Source: Candidatus Berkelbacteria bacterium
Lineage (GTDB): Bacteria; Patescibacteriota; UBA1384; VFKW01
DNA length: 6,901 nucleotides
Assembly (NCBI GenBank): GCA_009885355.1
Contig: VFKW01000155.1
Coordinates: forward strand, 1-6,901
Direction of reading: 5' to 3'
Shown here: in pieces, positions 1 to 4,621 of the stretch
Position numbering within the stretch: the first letter of the stretch is position 1
Layout of the letters: each line of letters opens with the position of its first letter
Translations under genes and position numbers: made by a program
Notes under the pieces: model-generated
Databases searched by the model: none
Seen by the model: the letters and a program-made list of their open reading frames with translations, nothing else
Told to the model about the DNA's origin: nothing

Positions 1-1047
1 AAAGGTATAGCCTTTTTCAGAATTGATCTGAACCTGATCGATGCCGGGCATTTTGTATTCGATGGGGTCTTCGAGTGTGATTATTTTGATACCGGTTTTA
101 TTTAATTTATTTAAAATGGCATAAAGGGTGGTGGTTTTACCTGAACCTGTTGGGCCGGTGTTTAGAACGAGGCCGTTTGGTTTGCTGACTGCTTCTTCGA
201 TCATAGCCAAAGCGTCTGGGCGGATGCCGAGGTTGGCTAGATCGACGATTTCATCCTTGCTGTTTAAAAGACGCATGTCGATAATTTCGCCGTAGGCGGC
301 GGGCATGGTGGAAATACGGATATCGATGGTATCAGTGGCGCTGGTTTTGATGGAAAAGCGGCCGTCTTGGGGGTTATTTTTGACGTCGAGTTTCAGGTTT
401 GAGAGGAATTTGATGCGGGAATTTAGAGATTTGTAGATATCGGCTGGAATGATGGCAATTTCTTGAAGAACGCCGTCGATGCGATAACGGATTCGGACGC
501 CGTCTTCACCTGGTTCGATGTGAATATCTGCGGCGTTGACTTTGACGGCGCCGCCAAAAATGACGTCTAGTAGGTGTGTGGTGGAGATGGATTTTAATTT
601 GTTTTTCAAATCGGAAAGGTTTTTGACATCTCGAAGCAGGTCTTCGGTATTTGAAGTGCCGGAAGTGTCGATCTGGCCTGATGAATGACCTGGCGCGGTT
701 ATATTTTTATCAGGGTATAATCGGAAGGCGTATTTGATGCTTGTCGGGGAACAAAGGGAAAAAGTGAAATGATATTTTGTCTGTTGGGCTAGATTTTTAA
801 GAAAATCGATCATTTCCATGTCTTCAGGGTTGGTAATGGCTAAATTGACATTATTTCCAGTTCTGACAAAGGAGATTAATTGATGTTTTTCGGCTATTTC
901 TCGGGGAATAATATTGAGAATATCAGGGGCGACGGGGTAACCGATAAGGTTGATGTAAGGCATACCATAAGCTATGGCAGAGTTTTGAGCATTTGATTCT
1001 TCGTCATGCCGACGCATTGATTGGGCAAATGAGGATAAGTCGTCCAT
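1..1047 (-). CDS. Type IV pilus / type II secretion assembly ATPase, PilB/GspE family (partial, C-terminus cut by window edge)
   Basis: Cytoplasmic hexameric ATPase that powers pilin or pseudopilin polymerisation at the inner membrane. The first 349 codons are open to the window edge. Residues about 29-107 look like the N-terminal MshEN/T2SSE_N domain. The catalytic core follows: ADIHIEP at 173-179, the arginine-rich RIRYRIDG stretch just after it, the Walker A motif GPTGSGKTT at 298-306, and the Asp-box start TLEDPIEY around 324-331. Family members usually run past 500 residues, so the His box, Walker B and any zinc-binding region lie outside the window. The ATG at 1045-1047 has an AAGGAGA ribosome binding site four to five bases upstream. 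The gene is divergent from the tRNA genes and is the first of its transcript. It appears to be host chromosome rather than mobile-element DNA. PilB and GspE cannot be told apart from this part. Confidence 0.93.
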   Translation of the reverse strand, partial: MDDLSSFAQSMRRHDEESNAQNSAIAYGMPYINLIGYPVAPDILNIIPREIAEKHQLISFVRTGNNVNLAITNPEDMEMIDFLKNLAQQTKYHFTFSLCSPTSIKYAFRLYPDKNITAPGHSSGQIDTSGTSNTEDLLRDVKNLSDLKNKLKSISTTHLLDVIFGGAVKVNAADIHIEPGEDGVRIRYRIDGVLQEIAIIPADIYKSLNSRIKFLSNLKLDVKNNPQDGRFSIKTSATDTIDIRISTMPAAYGEIIDMRLLNSKDEIVDLANLGIRPDALAMIEEAVSKPNGLVLNTGPTGSGKTTTLYAILNKLNKTGIKIITLEDPIEYKMPGIDQVQINSEKGYTF

Positions 1048-1061
1048 AATTTCTCCTTGTA

Positions 1062-1093
1062 TATTTAGTATATAGTATTTGGTATTTAGTATA
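1062..1093. repeat. 11-bp direct repeat upstream of the pilus ATPase gene
   Basis: TATTTAGTATA occurs at 1062-1072 and exactly again at 1083-1093, 21 bp apart (two helical turns), with a related TAGTATTTGG between. Read on the minus strand, each copy contains TATACT, a possible -10 for the ATPase gene, but no convincing -35 is visible. It could be a promoter or regulator site, or simple AT-rich repeat drift. Confidence 0.4.
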
Positions 1094-1159
1094 AAGTCTA
1101 AATATATTTAAAATTTAAAATGTACAAATTTAAAAATATGAAGACCAAGTGAGATTATC

Positions 1160-1187
1160 TTGTTTTTTGATGATTTTCTGGTATAAT
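1160..1187 (+). promoter_or_regulatory. Promoter of tRNA-Ser(GCU)
   Basis: The -35 is TTGTTT (1160-1165) and the -10 is a perfect TATAAT (1182-1187), 16 bp apart. A TG at 1179-1180 gives an extended -10. Transcription would start near 1194, leaving a leader of about 30 nt before the mature tRNA. It may also serve the second tRNA gene. Confidence 0.75.
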
Positions 1188-1199
1188 TTTATAGTAAAG

Positions 1200-1217
1200 T
1201 TTGATATATTTATCAAA
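1200..1217 (+). other. Short hairpin in the pre-tRNA leader
   Basis: TTTGATA (1200-1206) and TATCAAA (1211-1217) form a 7-bp stem with a TATT loop. It ends six bases before the mature tRNA 5' end and may present the leader for RNase P. There is no U-run, so it is not a terminator. Confidence 0.4.
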
Positions 1218-1223
1218 TTATAT

Positions 1224-1313
1224 GGAAAGGTGGCTGAGTGGTCGAAAGCAACGCACTGCTAATGCGTTGAGCCCGTAAGGGTTCCCAGGGTTCGAATCCC
1301 TGCCTTTCCGCCA
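1224..1313 (+). tRNA. tRNA-Ser(GCU)
   Basis: The acceptor stem GGAAAGG (1224-1230) pairs with CCTTTCC (1303-1309), followed by discriminator G1310 and an encoded CCA (1311-1313). The anticodon stem ACGCA/TGCGT (1251-1255, 1263-1267) holds the loop CTGCTAA with anticodon GCU at 1258-1260, which reads AGC and AGU. A long variable arm, typical of serine tRNAs, lies between the anticodon and T arms. The T arm CAGGG-TTCGAAT-CCCTG is canonical. Confidence 0.97.
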
Positions 1314-1331
1314 AAACCGACAAATCGGTTT
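1314..1331 (+). other. Hairpin after tRNA-Ser(GCU), weak terminator or processing signal
   Basis: AAACCGA (1314-1320) pairs with TCGGTTT (1325-1331) around a CAAA loop, directly after the tRNA CCA. There is no U-tract behind it (the next bases are AACAAACAAC), so termination would be weak. It may instead guide 3' processing. Its right arm overlaps the stop codon of the antisense recombinase frame (1330-1332). Confidence 0.4.
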
Positions 1332-3060
1332 AACAAACAACCAACAACACACAACTGACAATATAATGGAAGTATTTCAAGATAGTCACTTGTTGTAAGT
1401 CGTAGGTTGTTAGTCGTGAGTTTATTCTTGGAGAGGTCGCATAGTGGTCTAGTGCGGCTGTCTTGAAAACAGCTGTGTCTGAAAGGGCACCGTGGGTCCG
1501 AATCCCACCCTCTCCGCCAAGTGAGACAAGATCTGAATTATTGGGCTGTAAGTCCAAAATTGCTCTGTAAAAGGGGCTGATTTCTGTGTTCGAATAGCCG
1601 TTTCGGCCATATGGCATTCCAGAGGGGAATATCGAACACAAGAGCATTCTGATCTGTCCAAGATCCGGTTCCGGATCTTTTTTCATAGATGTCTCAAAGG
1701 TCTTTGGCAAATCTGTAAGTTTGGTTTCAACAAATTTTGTAATAGGTGCTAGATCATATTTATCAAGCAGTTCATCATTTTTAGTAAACTGAATGATCGA
1801 TATTTTCTCTTCCAATATTTTATTTTGCTCCTTAAACATATCGTTGGAGTAAATGCCCGCCAAATTCTTCTCTATAAGCGCTTGGCGGGTTTCATATTGC
1901 TTTTTAAGCTCAGTATCGGCTTCTTCTCTTCTTTTTTGTAGAGTTTTAGCTCTTTGGAAATAGGTTCTCCTTAAAAAAGCATTAAACAATTTAGCAGTAT
2001 TCTCGGTTAAAGATATTTTACCCAAATAGTCAGCAGTATCTTGGACTAACTTTGCCGAAGTAACATTTGAGTCTTTGCATCTGTGTCTGCAAAAGTAATA
2101 GCCGTAGTATTCGCGCTTCCCTTTGCTTTTGCCACCTGTAAAAGAAGCACCGCAAATTTCGCATTTGACGATACGACGCAGGGGAAAATCCGGGTTGTCG
2201 CGATGTCGTTTAGCCAGTGGTCTTGAGATATTGTGATTTCTGCCATCAAGAATCGCTTGAACTTTGTAAAACAACTCTTCAGTCACCATCGGCGGATGCT
2301 GGCCTTGAACTTCCTGTCCGTATTTTTTAGAAATTACATAACCGGCATAGAATTTATTGCGAAACATTCTATTCACCTGCTGGGGAAGCATTTTCCCGCC
2401 TTTTTGCCTTTGGGCGACTCCTTGTTCAGTTAGGATATTGGCAATATTCCGAAGGGTTTTAGTGCCGGTGGACATTAAATGCCAAGATGTCTGAAGCTTT
2501 TTGAAGGTTTCGGGGTTCTCTATTACATAACCGTTTTTATTAACATATCCCATTGTTACATAGCTGGTAAGGCCGGCTTGAAATCTGGCCCTAAGGCCAT
2601 TTTTAGCTCGTTCACTACGAATATCATTATCCATCTGAGCAAAGCCGGCTAGCATAGTTTCAACAAACTTTTCTGTTGGACTGTTGCCGGTCGGTTCGGT
2701 GGCTGAAATAAGCTGTATTTCGCATTCCACCAGTTTTCTTCTAATCACCAAATAATCCGAGGTCTGGCGGGAAACTCGGTCTAGCCGGTAAACTATGACC
2801 GAACCAATTTCTCTCTTGTGCTTTCGGCAATATTCTAACATTTCAATCAGCGTTGGCCGTCCGGTAATTGTTTTAGCAGAACGTCCCTCTTCTCGAAAAA
2901 CCTTAACTACCTCAAGCTTTCTTTTTTCAGCTTCTTTTCGGCAAATTTCTTCTTGAGTACCTAGTGAATAGTTTTCGACTTGTTCCTCGGTCGATACCCG
3001 AATGTAGACTACCGCCTTTTCTGATTGCTGTTCCATTTTGTTTGGTAATGGAAAATCCAT
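1330..3060 (-). CDS. Large serine recombinase (site-specific integrase), C-terminus running through tRNA-Ser
   Basis: Cuts and rejoins DNA through a 5'-phosphoserine link to insert or excise the element. The resolvase catalytic domain is at about 15-160: YIRVSTEEQ with catalytic Ser23, the arginine motif RLDRVSR (92-98), and DIRSERAKNGLRA (146-158). A recombinase domain follows (about 165-275). Next is a zinc ribbon with Cys300, Cys303, Cys324 and Cys328, and then a charged coiled-coil region (about 370-435), typical of large serine integrases. The start at 3060 has GGAGG inside the end of the preceding gene, whose TAA abuts this ATG. Met9 is an alternative start. Residues 515-544 are the antisense translation of tRNA-Ser(UGA) and 545-576 are spacer. 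The recombinase-specific sequence therefore ends near residue 514, and the tail is probably set by the insertion site. Small-protein neighbour and operator: see the adjacent entries. Confidence 0.93.
   Translation of the reverse strand: MDFPLPNKMEQQSEKAVVYIRVSTEEQVENYSLGTQEEICRKEAEKRKLEVVKVFREEGRSAKTITGRPTLIEMLEYCRKHKREIGSVIVYRLDRVSRQTSDYLVIRRKLVECEIQLISATEPTGNSPTEKFVETMLAGFAQMDNDIRSERAKNGLRARFQAGLTSYVTMGYVNKNGYVIENPETFKKLQTSWHLMSTGTKTLRNIANILTEQGVAQRQKGGKMLPQQVNRMFRNKFYAGYVISKKYGQEVQGQHPPMVTEELFYKVQAILDGRNHNISRPLAKRHRDNPDFPLRRIVKCEICGASFTGGKSKGKREYYGYYFCRHRCKDSNVTSAKLVQDTADYLGKISLTENTAKLFNAFLRRTYFQRAKTLQKRREEADTELKKQYETRQALIEKNLAGIYSNDMFKEQNKILEEKISIIQFTKNDELLDKYDLAPITKFVETKLTDLPKTFETSMKKDPEPDLGQIRMLLCSIFPSGMPYGRNGYSNTEISPFYRAILDLQPNNSDLVSLGGEGGIRTHGALSDTAVFKTAALDHYATSPRINSRLTTYDLQQVTILKYFHYIVSCVLLVVC
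1337..1421. repeat. Heptamer repeats between the two tRNA-Ser genes
   Basis: Four tandem 7-mers fit YGTNRGT: TGTAAGT, CGTAGGT, TGTTAGT and CGTGAGT (1394-1421). A second 7-base-periodic run at 1337-1357 (ACAACCA, ACAACAC, ACAACTG) resembles the same repeat in the opposite orientation. For example, AACAACC at 1336-1342 is the exact complement of GGTTGTT at 1405-1411. The runs could fold into a loose long hairpin in the inter-tRNA spacer. Function is unknown. Confidence 0.5.
1362..1367 (+). promoter_or_regulatory. Possible -10 box for tRNA-Ser(UGA)
   Basis: A perfect TATAAT lies 62 bp before the tRNA. No -35 of any quality is found at the right distance, so this may be chance in AT-rich DNA and the tRNA may rely on the upstream promoter. 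Confidence 0.3.
1430..1519 (+). tRNA. tRNA-Ser(UGA)
   Basis: The acceptor stem GGAGAGG (1430-1436) pairs with CCTCTCC (1509-1515), followed by G1516 and an encoded CCA (1517-1519). The anticodon stem GCTGT/ACAGC (1457-1461, 1469-1473) carries the loop CTTGAAA with anticodon UGA at 1464-1466, decoding UCN codons. The long variable arm fits the serine class. The T stem GTGGG/CCCAC is perfect, but the loop reads TCCGAAT, with C rather than U at position 55 (base 1498), so the usual TTC motif is altered. The whole gene is overlapped antisense by the recombinase frame. The 3' half is the likely integration target of the neighbouring element. Confidence 0.95.
1490..1530. other. Inferred chromosome/element attachment junction at tRNA-Ser(UGA) 3' end
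   Basis: The tRNA remains complete, while the recombinase gene begins immediately on its 3' side and reads into it. This is the usual layout of an element integrated at a tRNA, retaining the recombinase at one end. The exact core cannot be placed, because the opposite end of the element and the empty site are not in this window. This is an inference from position, not a detected repeat. Confidence 0.4.
1660..1683 (+). terminator. Strong intrinsic terminator on the plus strand, embedded in the recombinase gene
   Basis: AAGATCCGG (1660-1668) and CCGGATCTT (1671-1679) form a near-perfect hairpin, practically AAGATCC/GGATCTT around GGTTCC, followed by a run of six T (1678-1683). It would end plus-strand transcription from the tRNA genes. 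On the minus strand the same bases encode KKDPEPDLG of the recombinase and have no U-run, so recombinase transcription passes. Confidence 0.8.
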
Positions 3061-3411
3061 TTATCCCTCCTTTATTATTTCTTTTAATGTTTTGTTATTG
3101 AAAACTTGTTTTTCGTATTCGTCCAGCCAACAATCAATTAAATATTGAAACTCGGTAAGAAAAACCTCCAAATCTTCATCCGATAGGTGTTTGACATCTT
3201 CCCCCATAATTAGGCGAGCGTTTTGAATGCGTGTTTCTTCCTGTTTGCTAGGAAAAATATTACTTAATGTGCTCTCGAAGATTTTGCTATGTTTAACGAT
3301 TAAGGTTTCTGGCCTTGGCCTCTCAACTTTAATATCACCAAAGGGATTAATTTCCTCCTTAGAAAACAAGACACTTTTCTGATCTATTAGTTGTAGCTGA
3401 GCAATTCCCAT
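3061..3411 (-). CDS. Conserved-looking 116-residue protein of unknown function, coupled to the recombinase
   Basis: Not assigned to a named family. The ATG at 3409-3411 has a strong AAGGAGGG ribosome binding site four bases upstream. The protein is acidic and soluble, with no membrane segment or signal peptide. Residues about 1-55 are mixed and proline-bearing (FGDIKVERPRPETL). The C-terminal half (about 60-116) is predicted helical and highly charged, with an acidic stretch LSDEDLEVFLTEF and then LIDCWLDEYEKQVF. No helix-turn-helix can be made out with confidence. The TAA directly abuts the recombinase ATG, and the recombinase ribosome binding site lies in this gene's last codons, so the two are surely co-transcribed and translationally coupled. 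A role as recombinase accessory or directionality factor, or as its regulator, is an inference from position only. Confidence 0.85.
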   Translation of the reverse strand: MGIAQLQLIDQKSVLFSKEEINPFGDIKVERPRPETLIVKHSKIFESTLSNIFPSKQEETRIQNARLIMGEDVKHLSDEDLEVFLTEFQYLIDCWLDEYEKQVFNNKTLKEIIKEG

Positions 3412-3423
3412 ATACCCTCCTTA

Positions 3424-3469
3424 GTGTGACTATAGTCATAGTATATTATGGATATAGTCACACTGTCAA
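3424..3469 (-). promoter_or_regulatory. Promoter with overlapping operator for the small gene-recombinase operon
   Basis: On the minus strand, -35 TTGACA (perfect, plus coordinates 3464-3469) and -10 TATACT (3440-3445) are 18 bp apart. GTGTGACTATA at 3424-3434 and its exact complement TATAGTCACAC at 3453-3463 form an 11-bp perfect inverted repeat. One arm fills the spacer beside the -35 and the other lies just downstream of the -10. The inner arm contains the palindrome GACTATAGTC (3428-3437). A dimeric repressor bound here would block RNA polymerase, as expected of an integrase operon kept silent. The repressor itself is not identifiable in the window. Confidence 0.85.
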
Positions 3470-3665
3470 TAGGTGATTTTTCCACAGTCGAACACTATTT
3501 TATAGAGAGAAAAAGCTATTAATATTTGGTGAAAAAACCAGTTATCTTTACAAGATTTTGTCATATATTCGAACTCGGGACTAGTTTATCACGAGAATAA
3601 CAGAATTAGACCTTCATTTTTTGTATATACCTAAGCGGAGTTCGGAACCCTTTTGCATTTTATAC

Positions 3666-3718
3666 TCCCTAATAATTTGAATTACTTTTGAATATGTATT
3701 ATTAAATCAAGTTAGGGA
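3666..3718 (+). promoter_or_regulatory. Possible promoter for the GC-rich gene, bracketed by an inverted repeat
   Basis: TTGAAT (3677-3682) and TATTAA (3700-3705) are 17 bp apart, each matching four of six consensus bases. TCCCTAA (3666-3672) and TTAGGGA (3712-3718) bracket this promoter symmetrically, with the right arm at the expected start of transcription. This could be an operator. The evidence is only the spacing and symmetry. Confidence 0.3.
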
Positions 3719-3744
3719 ATCAATTTCTGTAAAAGAAAATTTTT

Positions 3745-3766
3745 AATACCTCCAAAAGGTATTTTT
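3745..3766 (+). terminator. Terminator-like hairpin in the leader of the GC-rich gene
   Basis: AATACCT (3745-3751) pairs with AGGTATT (3757-3763) around a CCAAA loop and is followed by TTT, giving a five-T run at 3762-3766. No plus-strand gene lies just upstream, so it would act either as an attenuator in the leader of the next gene or as a remnant. The stem is AT-rich and fairly weak. Confidence 0.4.
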
Positions 3767-3858
3767 GTAAGTAAGCATTGTTTTCGAGTGCGAAGGATGT
3801 TATGATTCAATCAGGAATTTTTCTGGAAATCAGAGCATATAGCAAAGGAGGCACAGCA

Positions 3859-4296
3859 TTGATCAGCAAACTTCAGCGTTTCTGTATGTGGTTTGACACC
3901 ACGATATTTCCAACGGACAGAGCTGATGGAGTATGCAAGTTCCAGACAGTCGAGATTCTCGCTGGCATTCCGCTAGACAATTGGACACTCGACCTGTCCC
4001 AAGGCTCAAATCGGCCGATATTCCGAACTACTACCCCTAAGGGTGTAGCTGTTAACTTTGGAACAAAAGACGGCCACAGGGGCGACCCCTATGTTGCCCT
4101 GACGGTTGATGGCAAGAATTGGTCGTCCGGCATCTCAAGTTGGACTTGCCCTGTCGCGGCGCTCTGGAAGCGACTCGCCAAACAAGAGCCGTTTCGTACT
4201 CAAATGCGCCAATCCCGCGACGCCGAGTGCGCTGTCCGACGCCAAGAGGAGCAGTCCCAGATCACCCAGACCCTGAAATTCCCCACGACCCTCTAG
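3859..4296 (+). CDS. GC-rich hypothetical protein of 145 residues, followed by a hammerhead ribozyme
   Basis: Family not recognised. The TTG at 3859 is preceded by AAAGGAGG (3844-3851) at 7-bp spacing, far better than the signal before the in-frame ATG at 3802 (AAGGA, 4 bp), which would add 19 residues. The frame is open back to 3778. The middle (about 45-110) is rich in Gly, Trp and short beta-like stretches (DNWTLDLSQG, GVAVNFGTKDGHRGDPYVALTVDGKNW), suggesting a small beta-structured domain. The C-terminal 40 residues are polar, with many Gln, Arg and Glu, and may be helical. There is no signal peptide or membrane segment. Composition differs from all neighbours: GC rises along the gene to 40 of 60 bases at 4201-4260, suggesting separate transfer. 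G and C dominate third codon positions, which supports real coding. The gene lies in a plus-strand unit whose 3' region carries the hammerhead. Confidence 0.6.
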   Translation: MISKLQRFCMWFDTTIFPTDRADGVCKFQTVEILAGIPLDNWTLDLSQGSNRPIFRTTTPKGVAVNFGTKDGHRGDPYVALTVDGKNWSSGISSWTCPVAALWKRLAKQEPFRTQMRQSRDAECAVRRQEEQSQITQTLKFPTTL

Positions 4297-4326
4297 TGCG
4301 ATTTCCTCGAAATCCCTTGTCTGTCC

Positions 4327-4350
4327 TGGGTGGTCTATTTCGGCCACCCA
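4327..4350 (+). other. GC-rich hairpin between the hypothetical gene and the hammerhead
   Basis: TGGGTGG (4327-4333) pairs perfectly with CCACCCA (4344-4350) around a 10-nt loop. It ends one base before the ribozyme's stem III, so both can form together, perhaps stacked. With no U-run it is not a typical terminator. It may shield the 3' end of the upstream cleavage product. Confidence 0.5.
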
Positions 4351-4403
4351 CCCTACAACACATAAGTGTTCTGATGAGTCGTTGAAAATTACGACGAATA
4401 GGG
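4351..4403 (+). ncRNA. Candidate type III hammerhead self-cleaving ribozyme
   Basis: All elements occur in the right order. Stem III is CCCTA (4351-4355) with TAGGG (4399-4403). The cleavage-site base is C4356. Stem I is AACAC-ATAA-GTGTT (4357-4370). The core strand CTGATGA is at 4371-4377. Stem II is GTCGT (4378-4382) with ACGAC (4391-4395) around an 8-nt loop. The second core strand GAA is at 4396-4398. All fifteen helix base pairs are perfect. Cleavage is predicted between C4356 and A4357. The order and the CUGAUGAGUC...GACGAA core match the classic satellite-RNA type III hammerhead. One deviation: the first stem III pair is U4399-A4355 (15.1-16.1), where nearly all known hammerheads have A-U. 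It would cut the 3' untranslated region of the GC-rich gene's mRNA 60 nt after the stop. Confidence 0.78.
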
Positions 4404-4600
4404 AAACTTTTTAAAGTGCCAAATCTATAATTACTCGATATTAATTTGATTGCGTCTGGGTTCGTCTTGTATCTAGTATATTTCTTTTAATACCGGATAC
4501 CATTCAAATAAACAATCAACAAAGGTGTTCCAAGTTTTTGAGCACGAGTCTAGGATTGCAATTCCAGAGCTGATTTGGTAGAGTACGGGGTAGATTAACA
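4404..4600. other. Spacer between the hammerhead and the ATPase gene
   Basis: Holds no gene I can support. A short palindrome ACTTTTTAAAGT lies just after the ribozyme. TTGATT at 4446-4451 followed by AT-rich TATCTA/TAGTATATT around 4470-4482 is a possible but poor promoter for the downstream ATPase gene. Confidence 0.4.
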
Positions 4601-4621
4601 ATGGAGGGGCAGGAGCATAAA

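Larger units (their letters stand above)
3470..3801. other. AT-rich intergenic region between the divergent operons
   Basis: No convincing gene is present on either strand. It holds a possible plus-strand promoter, two inverted repeats and a terminator-like hairpin, given separately. A further 7-bp inverted pair, CGAACTC (3570-3576) and GAGTTCG (3638-3644), has no known role. Composition is low in GC (13 of 60 bases at 3661-3720). Confidence 0.5.
3741..4494. repeat. 10-bp direct repeat flanking the GC-rich gene and hammerhead
   Basis: TTTTAATACC occurs at 3741-3750 and exactly again at 4485-4494, bracketing a segment of about 735 bp that contains the GC-rich gene and the ribozyme. It might mark the ends of an inserted cassette. 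Both copies lie in AT-rich DNA, so coincidence is possible. Confidence 0.35.

Noticed and set aside
1449..1661. Minus-strand open frame of 70 codons ending in a tRNA-Ser-like peptide (GPTVPFQTQLFSRQP)
   Set aside because: It is the alternative antisense reading of tRNA-Ser(UGA) and the recombinase 3' end in another frame, with no ribosome binding site.
3563..3650. T-loop-like strings (TTCGAA, GTTCGGAACC) that might be tRNA remnants or a second attachment site
   Set aside because: No T stem pairs, no acceptor stem or anticodon arm is present, and the match to the tRNA-Ser 3' end needs gaps.
4031..4048. Short hairpin CTACCCC-TAA-GGGTGTAG inside the GC-rich gene
   Set aside because: It needs a bulge and has no U-run, and it lies within a coding frame with no reason to be functional.
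4347..4354. CCCACCCT shared with the tRNA-Ser(UGA) 3' end (1504-1511), considered as an attachment core
   Set aside because: Eight bases only, expected by chance at a noticeable rate in a window this size, and better explained as part of the hairpin and hammerhead stem III.
4119..4385. Plus- and minus-strand open frames overlapping the GC-rich gene (4119-4385 plus, 4135-4347 minus)
   Set aside because: These are shadow frames caused by the high GC content. They lack good start signals, and the frame at 3859-4296 has the strong ribosome binding site and coding-like third positions.
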